From DASWHK01 sp036398215 (GTDB lineage Bacteria > Acidobacteriota > UBA890): DNA of 13,801 nt. The notes below the pieces were generated by a model. That model worked only from the letters and a program-made list of their open reading frames with translations. It was not told the DNA's origin and did not search any database. Positions 6,977 through 13,060 of the stretch are shown in pieces. A program made the translations under genes and the position numbers. Position 1 is the first letter of the stretch. Every line of letters begins with the position of its first letter. The stretch lies in NCBI GenBank assembly GCA_036398215.1, contig DASWHK010000066.1, forward strand, positions 1-13,801, written 5' to 3'.

Positions 6977-8772
6977 GGCGACCCGTCCCGGCCCCGCCGG
7001 CGGACCCACAGGGCGCCGTCTCGATCGTCGACGAGTCTGAACTGCTCGCGAATCAGCGGCCAGTCGCGCGGAAACAGAGGATGCTCGTACAGGGCGTCGA
7101 CGTCGTAACGATCCACGAGGTAGGCGAGGTCCTCTTCGCGGTTCGGAAAGGCGATCGCCCGGCTGCGCGTGAACCAGGCGATCTCGTACGGCATGTCGGA
7201 GACGATCACCGGATCCTCGGCCACCAATGTCTCGACGTTGTCGGCCATGCGCGCGTAGTCGAGGTGGCGGACGGCGAGCAGCGAGCCGATCAGTCCCATC
7301 GGATCGCGGTAGGAATTCCACAGGGTGACGGCGGCCGGGTAGGCGACGAAGTAGACCGCCGCCGCCGCGACCAGCGTCTTGCGCAGCGCCGGCCGGACGC
7401 CGTGGACCATAGCGCCGAGCCGCGCGCCCGAGTAGAGGCAGACCAGCAGCATGAGCGGCAGCGTATGGGCGATGAACCTCGCCGTCAGGAACACGGGCCA
7501 GAATGCCATGAGCGTCCAGCCGATGATCGCCGCGAACAGCAGATATGGCTCGGCGCCGGCGTCGCCGGGGGCAGGCTCCCGGTCGGCGGACCGGCCGGTC
7601 TGTTCGGCAGGTCCCCGGGCTCTCTCCCGGGCGATCGGCAAGAACTTGCCCGGGGCGACCGCGTCGGCGACCAGCAGCAGGCAGGAGAGCAGGAGCGCCG
7701 GGAACAAGACGCCTGCCATCGCCGGCCCGGAGAGCGCCGCGATGATGATCTTGGTCCGCCGCACCATGCGCGCCACCTTGCCGAGGTACTCGCCCGGGTG
7801 CTCTGCGATGTAGGACCAGGCTGCAGGGGGTTCGACGCTCAGATAGGGCAGTTCGGAGGTGATTCGGCCGACCTCGATCAGCAACCCGTGGGAGTAGGTC
7901 CCGGAGGCCTCGAAGAGCTGTACCGATCCGGCGGGCAGCAGCAACCAAGCCAGCAGCAGTGCGACGAAGGTCGCCAAGACGTAGGAGCCGGCGGCGCGCA
8001 GCTTCGCCGGGCTCGGCCGGATCCGGACCATCAGCCGCGCTCCCGCGGTTTCGCCCCGCGGCACCGCCGCGCCGTCCTTCGGCAACGAAGACCCGGCGCC
8101 CCGCAGCCACAGGAAGGCGGCGAACAGCGGCACGTAGATCAACCCGTGCCCCTTGATCAGCATCAGCGCCGCATTCAGGGCCCCCGCCGCGACGATATCC
8201 GCCGTCCCGCCGCGCAGCACCAGCAGGACCATCAGCGTGAAGCAGGCGAAGTAGAGCGACTCGGGGAGCGCCTGGACGCCGTATTGGGCCATCACCGGGT
8301 GCAGCACCGTTGCCCCGACGGCGAACAGCGCCGCCCCGTTCCCCCAGCCCAGGCGCCGGGCCAGCAAGTAGATCGCGCCCGCGAAGACCGCCATGCCGAC
8401 CAGGGCGACCGAGAGCATCGCCCGGACGCTCTCCCCGGTCACCAGCCACGCCAGCGCCGCGAGCAGCTGGAATCCCGGCTGCTTCATCGGCTCCGGCACC
8501 GGAAAGGCGTCGACCGACGGCGCTTGCAGCGGATAGAGCACGTTGCTGACGTAGCCGCGCCCCTCGTAGAGGTTGCGGGCGAGCTGGGCGTGCCAGTACT
8601 CGTCGTTGATCAGCAGGCCGAGCGTCCATTGCCGCGGATACGCGGCGACCAGCAAGAAGACGCAAGTCAGCGCGAAGATCGCGATGAAGACCGCAGCATC
8701 GCCCCGGCCCCCTGGGGCCCTCGCTTCACCCGACCCCCCTGAGGCCGTCGCCCTTTCCGCTGGTTTCGCCAT
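6973..8772 (-). CDS. GT-C membrane glycosyltransferase (GT39/ArnT-like)
   Basis: A 599-residue polytopic membrane protein. After a short hydrophilic N-terminus and a first helix (about 26-45), the GT-C acidic motif follows as INDEYWHAQLARNLYEGRGY (55-74), with D57 and E58 at the catalytic base position. Then come KQPGFQLLAALAWLVTGES (97-115) and a series of hydrophobic helices to about residue 490. The C-terminal hundred residues are soluble and end in RRRGRDGSP. The architecture matches transferases that take sugars from polyprenyl phosphate at the outer face of the membrane. Hydrophilic loops around 230-250 and 385-415 look like variable insertions. Its TGA overlaps the GTG of the ATP-grasp gene, so the two are translationally coupled. 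The promoter block at 8803-8822 precedes it, with a 35-nt gap to the ATG. Sugar and acceptor cannot be read from the sequence. Confidence 0.85.
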   Translation of the reverse strand: MAKPAERATASGGSGEARAPGGRGDAAVFIAIFALTCVFLLVAAYPRQWTLGLLINDEYWHAQLARNLYEGRGYVSNVLYPLQAPSVDAFPVPEPMKQPGFQLLAALAWLVTGESVRAMLSVALVGMAVFAGAIYLLARRLGWGNGAALFAVGATVLHPVMAQYGVQALPESLYFACFTLMVLLVLRGGTADIVAAGALNAALMLIKGHGLIYVPLFAAFLWLRGAGSSLPKDGAAVPRGETAGARLMVRIRPSPAKLRAAGSYVLATFVALLLAWLLLPAGSVQLFEASGTYSHGLLIEVGRITSELPYLSVEPPAAWSYIAEHPGEYLGKVARMVRRTKIIIAALSGPAMAGVLFPALLLSCLLLVADAVAPGKFLPIARERARGPAEQTGRSADREPAPGDAGAEPYLLFAAIIGWTLMAFWPVFLTARFIAHTLPLMLLVCLYSGARLGAMVHGVRPALRKTLVAAAAVYFVAYPAAVTLWNSYRDPMGLIGSLLAVRHLDYARMADNVETLVAEDPVIVSDMPYEIAWFTRSRAIAFPNREEDLAYLVDRYDVDALYEHPLFPRDWPLIREQFRLVDDRDGALWVRRRGRDGSP

Positions 8773-8802
8773 GCTCGCCGCCCCGGTGCCCGCCTCGTCG
8801 CG

Positions 8803-8822
8803 GCGCTATTCTAGCCCGCATC
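8803..8822 (-). promoter_or_regulatory. Promoter block with TAGAAT -10 box for the GT-C/ATP-grasp operon
   Basis: Read on the minus strand, this contains GGGCTAGAAT (TAGAAT at 8813-8808). It is identical at 19 of 20 positions to the block at 2149-2168 upstream of the methyltransferase. Here the box ends 35 nt before the ATG at 8772, leaving room for a normal leader with a weak GC-rich ribosome site. No -35 match is seen. Confidence 0.55.
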
Positions 8823-9190
8823 CCCGGAAGGGGTCGCTACTTCGTGAACAGTGGGCCGCCTGCGGAGCGCGGTCGAAGCGGCGGCGATCGCCGGATGGAT
8901 CGAGCCCGGAGGCCTCGACGACGGGTGTACGACAGATTTGTGAGATGACCTCACGGTACGCGTGTAGTCGCAGCACGTGCGGCGGCCGAGCGGCGTTCCC
9001 AGAAGTCCTCGAAGCGGCCGCCTTGCCTGTCGCCACCCCCGGCGTGGATCCTGCCGGGCCCATGGAAAACGCATCCGCGTTTCCCACAGGCCCTTGGACG
9101 CCGCTGCGCGGCGCCCACGGGCTCCACACCTCTACGACTACTACTTCAATCCGTTAGGATCTGTTCACCCAAATCCAGGAGGTCCAACCT
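8823..9190. other. Non-coding stretch with stem-loops; probable relic of mobile DNA
   Basis: No convincing gene lies in these bases. The short open frames on both strands have no recognisable motif and no good ribosome site. Two adjacent hairpins are visible: GGAAAACGC/GCGTTTCC (9064-9072 with 9077-9084, one bulged A), and CGCCGC/GCGGCG around TGC (9099-9113). The stretch leads directly into IS21-end-like repeats, so it may be the non-coding flank of a lost insertion sequence. That origin is an inference. Confidence 0.4.
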
Positions 9191-9282
9191 GATCGTCGCT
9201 CCGCTCCGATGAGGTGATCACAATCACCGAAACAGCTGATCAGCTTCCCCCGAAACAATCGATCACAATCAGCGAAATACGC
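9191..9282. mobile_element. Direct repeats resembling the end of an IS21-family element (remnant)
   Basis: Three near-repeats of 22-23 nt run head to tail: 9216-9237 (gatcacaatcaccgaaacag...), 9238-9260 (gatcagcttcccccgaaaca...) and 9261-9282 (gatcacaatcagcgaaatac...). All begin GATCA and carry a CGAAA core about 12-15 nt in; a weaker unit may start at 9191 (gatcgtcgct). IS21-family elements are known for multiple repeated transposase-binding sites of about 20 bp with GATCA/CGAAA-like content near their ends. No istA or istB gene is present, so if this reading is right only one end survives. The family assignment is from memory of such ends, not from a search. Confidence 0.5.
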
Positions 9283-9325
9283 AGCTGCGCGTCTTCCCGG
9301 TCGACAATCGCCCTTCCCGTACAGC

Positions 9326-9331
9326 AAGAGG
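9326..9331 (+). promoter_or_regulatory. Ribosome binding site for the SGNH-like gene
   Basis: AAGAGG lies 10 nt before the ATG at 9342. Together with the normal hydrophobic N-terminus this fixes the start. It also shows that this gene uses a Shine-Dalgarno, unlike the putatively leaderless genes elsewhere in the window. Confidence 0.5.
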
Positions 9332-9341
9332 TTCGACAGCG

Positions 9342-10367
9342 ATGGTAGCAAGCAACCCGGCTTCTCAACGTGCCGCCGCGTGGTTCGTAGCGTCACTCTT
9401 GATGGGGCTCGGCTTCGTCGCGACGGTGAACTTCCTGGTGGATCCGTACGACCTATACCCCCCCGACCTGCTGCAGCCGATCACCTTCGCGAGCCATCGA
9501 GAGGCCGCGGTGATGCTGCCGCAGGTATCACCGCCCCCGCGCATCCTCATCCTGGGCACGTCAAAGGTCGGAACGTTGGACCCGGCTTACGTGCAGGCGC
9601 AACTCGGACTCCCGGCGTTCAATGCCAACCTCAACGCGGCAAAGACCGAGACTCTGCTCGCTTACTTCCGCTACGCGCTGGAGGTCCTGCCGCAGCCTCC
9701 CGAGCTGATGATCGTGGGCCTGGACGTGCGAGCGTTCAGCAACGCGGTAGGGATCGATGAGCAGCTCATCAACACACGGCAGCTCGCGCGGGAAGTGCCC
9801 GAGATCATCGGCATGCGGGAGCGGGCTCCCGTGTGGCTGCGGCTGCTCAACCAGTATCAGCTCGAGGGATCGATCGAGTCCCTCCGCATGGCGGTGACCA
9901 GCTCGTACCCAGAACCACTCTTCCACTTCACGTCCGACGGCCGGCGCGTATGGCGCGACGAAGGCGCAGTGGCCGGCGACCCGGAGTTGCTCGAGCAGTC
10001 GGTCGCGGAGCTGGCGAGCGAGCTCGCCGCACAGTATCGAGACTTCGACCAGCTATCACCGCTCCGCATGGAGGCATTCGAGCAGCTCGTCGAGCTCGCC
10101 GATTCCGTTGGCACCGAGCTCGTGGTCTTCATCACGCCGACCAACTCGCGGCTCCGCGCCCGTTTGGTGGAACAACCCAACTTCGTCGCCCGCGGTGAGC
10201 AGCTGACGGCTTTCGTCCGTGATGTCGCGCGAGATCGCTTCACCTTCGTCGACCTTTCGGTTCCCGAATCCTCGTGGCCGACAGACGACTGGCTCGACGC
10301 ACTCCACCACGGTGTGCCGACGGGCCGCGCGATCATCGATCGACTCCTGCAAGCGCGGGCGCGCTGA
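9342..10367 (+). CDS. SGNH hydrolase-like membrane-anchored protein, partner of the MBOAT acyltransferase
   Basis: A 341-residue protein with one N-terminal membrane helix (about 12-32) followed by an extracytoplasmic domain. It resembles the AlgJ/AlgX/DltD-type partners that work with MBOAT proteins in O-acetylating exported polysaccharides. The first strand and presumed nucleophile region is RILILGTSKVGTLDP (67-81), where the Ser of GTS takes the block-I place. The presumed Asp-His pair is DALHHGVPTGRAIIDRLL (319-336), similar to the D..HY.P..G segment of the family. VGLDVRAFSN (125-134) and VVFITPTN (261-268) are the expected inner strands. The start is ATG 9342 with AAGAGG upstream. The stop is immediately followed by the ATG of the MBOAT gene (TGAATG), so the two are coupled. 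It is not clearly any one named family member. Confidence 0.75.
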   Translation: MVASNPASQRAAAWFVASLLMGLGFVATVNFLVDPYDLYPPDLLQPITFASHREAAVMLPQVSPPPRILILGTSKVGTLDPAYVQAQLGLPAFNANLNAAKTETLLAYFRYALEVLPQPPELMIVGLDVRAFSNAVGIDEQLINTRQLAREVPEIIGMRERAPVWLRLLNQYQLEGSIESLRMAVTSSYPEPLFHFTSDGRRVWRDEGAVAGDPELLEQSVAELASELAAQYRDFDQLSPLRMEAFEQLVELADSVGTELVVFITPTNSRLRARLVEQPNFVARGEQLTAFVRDVARDRFTFVDLSVPESSWPTDDWLDALHHGVPTGRAIIDRLLQARAR

Positions 10368-11771
10368 ATGCTCTTCAACAGCTACGTCTTCGTCCTCGGC
10401 TTCCTGCCGCCGGTCCTGGCGGCCTGGTGGTTGCTGCGCCGCCACCCGCGTCCCGGCTTCGTGTTTCTCACCGCCGCCAGCTACGTCATGTACGGCTGGT
10501 GGGACTGGCGCTTCTGCACCCTGCTGCTCGCGTCGACCCTGGTTGACTACGTAGCCGGCAAGCGCATCTTCCTTGCCACGGACGCAACCGCGAGACGCTC
10601 GTGGCTGGCGCTCTCGGTGGGCACGAACCTGGGCCTGCTGGGCTTCTTCAAGTACTCCGGCTTCCTCGCGGAAAGCGCGAATCAGGTGGCGAGCTGGCTG
10701 CACGTCGGTGGAGCGCTTCCGGTACCACACATCGTCCTTCCCGTGGGCATCTCCTTCTACACCTTCCAATCGATGAGTTACTCGATCGATATCTACCGGC
10801 GCCAGAGTGAGCCGGCCGAGGACCTCTGGCGCTTCGCCGCGTACGTGTCGATGTTTCCGCAGCTCATCGCCGGGCCGATCGTCCGTTACAACGAGATCGA
10901 GGAACAGCTGCGCGCCCCTCGAGAACACATGGACTGGCATCGAGTGTGGCGGGGCATCGTGTACTTCACCCTCGGGATGGGCCAGAAGGTGCTCATCGCG
11001 GATCGAGTTGCCGCCGCCATCGACCCGCTCTTTCTTCGTTACGGGGATCTGCGGTTGGTCGGCAGCTGGCAGGTGATGCTCGGGTACACCTGCCAGATCT
11101 ACTTCGACTTTGCCGGCTACAGCAACATGGCCATCGGGCTGGGGTTCATGCTCGGGTTCGTCTTCCCGTCGAACTTCGAGTCCCCCTACAAGTCGGCAAG
11201 CATCGCGGAGTTCTGGCGACGCTGGCACATCTCCCTGTCGACCTGGCTGCGCGACTACCTCTACGTGCCGCTCGGCGGTAGCCGGCACGGCACGACGCGA
11301 ACGCTATGGAACCTCTTCATCGTGATGTTCCTCGGCGGCCTGTGGCACGGAGCTGCGTGGACCTTCGTCATCTGGGGCCTCTATCATGGCGCTCTGCTGG
11401 TGATCCATCAGGCTGGCAAGATCGCTGGGCTCCCGCGCCTGCCGCGCGGAGTCGCCATTCCGCTGACCTTCGTCGCCGTCGTCGTCGGCTGGGTGTTCTT
11501 CCGCAGCGACTCCCTCGAGATGAGCCAGGCGCTCCTCTACGTGATGGCCGGCGGCCGGGGCGTGGAAGCAAGCCTGTCGGGAGCGCTCACGTCGGGCCAA
11601 TTCGTGACGCTGGTCGGCGCCCTGGCGATCGTCTTCGCCCTACCCAACGTTCGCCAGATCGAAGAGCGCACCATGCCCGCACCTGCCGCCGCTCTCGCGC
11701 TCGCGGTGCTGCTGGTCATGTGCATCCTGCGATTCGGTGACCCGAGCCCGTTCTTGTACTTCCAGTTCTGA
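10368..11771 (+). CDS. MBOAT-family O-acyltransferase (AlgI-like)
   Basis: A 467-residue polytopic membrane protein of the membrane-bound O-acyltransferase family, expected to carry acetyl or another acyl group across the membrane for transfer to a surface glycan. Diagnostic segments are: the N-terminal NSYVFVLGFLP (4-14), ASYVMYGWWDWRF (37-49), GFFKYSGF (92-99), LPVGISFYTFQSMSYSIDIY (124-143), FPQLIAGPIVRY (163-174), YFDFAGYSNMAIGLGFMLGF (245-264), FWRRWHISLSTWLRDYLYVP (282-301) and GGLWHGAAWTFVIWGLYHG (323-341). His327 in GLWHG corresponds to the invariant catalytic histidine of AlgI, and His287 to the second conserved one. Length is normal for the family. The ATG directly abuts the stop of the SGNH-like gene. 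Nothing in the sequence names the polysaccharide. The gene ends 22 nt before the broken transposase. Confidence 0.93.
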   Translation: MLFNSYVFVLGFLPPVLAAWWLLRRHPRPGFVFLTAASYVMYGWWDWRFCTLLLASTLVDYVAGKRIFLATDATARRSWLALSVGTNLGLLGFFKYSGFLAESANQVASWLHVGGALPVPHIVLPVGISFYTFQSMSYSIDIYRRQSEPAEDLWRFAAYVSMFPQLIAGPIVRYNEIEEQLRAPREHMDWHRVWRGIVYFTLGMGQKVLIADRVAAAIDPLFLRYGDLRLVGSWQVMLGYTCQIYFDFAGYSNMAIGLGFMLGFVFPSNFESPYKSASIAEFWRRWHISLSTWLRDYLYVPLGGSRHGTTRTLWNLFIVMFLGGLWHGAAWTFVIWGLYHGALLVIHQAGKIAGLPRLPRGVAIPLTFVAVVVGWVFFRSDSLEMSQALLYVMAGGRGVEASLSGALTSGQFVTLVGALAIVFALPNVRQIEERTMPAPAAALALAVLLVMCILRFGDPSPFLYFQF

Positions 11772-11774
11772 GCT

Positions 11775-11802
11775 ACCGGGCGGCACGCCTCGTTCACCCG
11801 GT
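11775..11802. repeat. Short inverted repeat after the MBOAT gene (possible weak terminator)
   Basis: ACCGGG (11775-11780) pairs with CCCGGT (11797-11802) across a 16-nt loop. It lies just after the MBOAT stop and overlaps the end of the converging transposase remnant. There is no T-run, so a terminator role is weakly supported. Confidence 0.2.
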
Positions 11803-12953
11803 CGGGATCCACGCGGTGCCGGCGCCGTACATGGCCTTGGCCACATCCCATAGGTGCCCCTTGGCGTGATACAGGTCGACGATCTGGATGGCGCCGGGGA
11901 ACTGCTCGTCGGCGAGCTTCCAGATCCACGGAGCGCCATACCCCAGCACGACGCGCCGGGGGGCCTGGTCGAAGCCGCGGCGCTGTCCCTCGCGCGCGGC
12001 ACGCTGGGCGAACGCGGAGGGTTGCTCGTCGGTATCGAGTGTGGCGGCGCTTTCGATGCCCGCCGAGTAGCTGACCGAGCCGGGATCGCGGACGGGGATG
12101 CCCTCTTGGTCGCGCCCCTCGGCGCTCCAGACGGTGACCAGCTTGACCTCCCGGGTCTTGGCCGAGCCGTCGGGTTGCTTGCCGGCACGTCCCTGAAGCT
12201 CCGCCGCCCGTATCGGCACGCCGGTGCCGTCCATCCCCAGGGACATGGTCGGTGCCGCGGGCTGTGCGGGCTCCACCACGGTGCGTTCATGCTGGGCGAT
12301 CTGCTCGCCCAACGCCTCGGCCTTGCGCTCCACCTGCTTGGCCGTGACGCGCACGCCGGCAAGCTCGTGCATCGGCTCGCTGCTCTCGGCGAAACTGACC
12401 ATCGCTGCCGCTATCCCCACCATGCGCGTCACGGCAGGCGACAGCGAGGAGCCTTCCAACCCCAGGGCACGATCACGGGGGCAGAAGCCGGCCTGACAGG
12501 CCTCGCAGTGACAATAGGCGCGTTCCAGCACCAGACTGCCCAACGCACTCTGGAACGTCTTAGTGCGCCGACCCACGTAGCGCGCCGGCCGGCCACACTC
12601 GCACGGCGCCGTGGACCCGACGTTGTCGGAGGTGTCGGCGTTGAAGCGCTGCTGGATCGCCCTCGCCGCCAAGCGCATCGCCCTACGGCGCACCGCCGTC
12701 TCGATGGCCTCGAAGTCCAGCTCCTGAGCCGTCCCGGCGCCTACGAGCGCTTCGATCTCCGCGACGATTTCCGAGCTGAACGCTTCTTGGAGCCCCCTTT
12801 TTCGGGCTCCTGTTGCGAGGCCCCTGCCGACGCATCGAGTCGAGCATCGGCCCACCATTCGCACGCATCCCAGTACGCCTCGAGGTCCTGGCGGAACTGT
12901 TGGCCGGCTTCAACCTGCTGGCGGGGGTAGCAGGAATACCTTTCCAATATCAT
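11794..12953 (-). pseudogene. ISKra4-family transposase, frameshifted, truncated and with a lost catalytic Asp
   Basis: The main open frame (12864-11794) encodes an ISKra4-type DDE transposase: zinc-finger cysteines (CECG...YCHCEAC), DRALGLEGSSLSPAVTRM, the catalytic LGMDGTGVPIR (Asp212 counted from 12864), GRAGKQPDGSAKTREVKLV, VSYSAGIESAA, and GAIQIVDLYHAKGHLWDVAK. The expected N-terminus (PRQQVEAGQQFRQDLEAYWD) is in another frame, starting at ATG 12953. The two frames join by a -1 shift near the A5G5 run at 12802-12793. The normally conserved GDGAPWIW motif reads GYGAPWIW, a TAT codon at 11940-11938 where Asp is expected. The protein stops at GAGTAWIPTG, while relatives go on for roughly another hundred residues. 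It is therefore almost certainly inactive. Some ISKra4 groups may use frameshifting, so the first defect alone would not prove decay. Confidence 0.82.
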
Positions 12954-12961
12954 ATTGGAAG
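12943..12961. repeat. Perfect 19-bp palindrome at the transposase start
   Basis: TTCCAATATCATATTGGAA has 9-bp arms (12943-12951 and 12953-12961) around a single C at 12952. On the minus strand the central ATG (12953-12951) is the first codon of the upstream transposase frame. It is AT-rich in GC-rich surroundings. It may be an operator, part of the element's end, or a structure hiding the start codon. Confidence 0.6.
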
Positions 12962-13045
12962 CTCCCCAAGCCCCAATGCCCTCACCGCAGCAACGTCACT
13001 TTCCTGACGTACGCCCCTCGACGACTCGGCGGTGGTGCGAAGTGA

Positions 13046-13051
13046 TAGAGT
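13046..13051 (+). promoter_or_regulatory. Putative -10 box (TAGAGT) for the lipoprotein gene
   Basis: TAGAGT ends 9 nt before the ATG at 13061, the same distance as the TAGAAT box of the methyltransferase gene. No Shine-Dalgarno lies between. A near-leaderless transcript is inferred. Confidence 0.4.
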
Positions 13052-13060
13052 CTGAGTCCG

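Noticed and set aside
6977..8665. Minus-strand open frame running into the ATP-grasp gene from far upstream (a 930-codon reading)
   Set aside because: The upstream part overlaps the GT-C gene in another frame and is Arg/Ala-rich without motifs; only the part from 6976 down encodes the ATP-grasp protein.
6952..8742. 596-codon plus-strand open frame
   Set aside because: Antisense to the clear GT-C gene; Arg/Gln/Asp-rich, no motifs, produced by the GC-rich third positions of the real gene.
8806..9129. 107-codon minus-strand open frame upstream of the GT-C gene
   Set aside because: No motif or ribosome site; it crosses the promoter block and hairpins and ends in a non-coding stretch.
10056..11288. 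410-codon minus-strand open frame opposite the SGNH-like and MBOAT genes
   Set aside because: Spans two well-supported genes on the other strand and shows no recognisable domain.
11854..12930. 358-codon plus-strand open frame opposite the transposase
   Set aside because: His/Arg/Gly-rich shadow; the minus strand carries conserved ISKra4 motifs.
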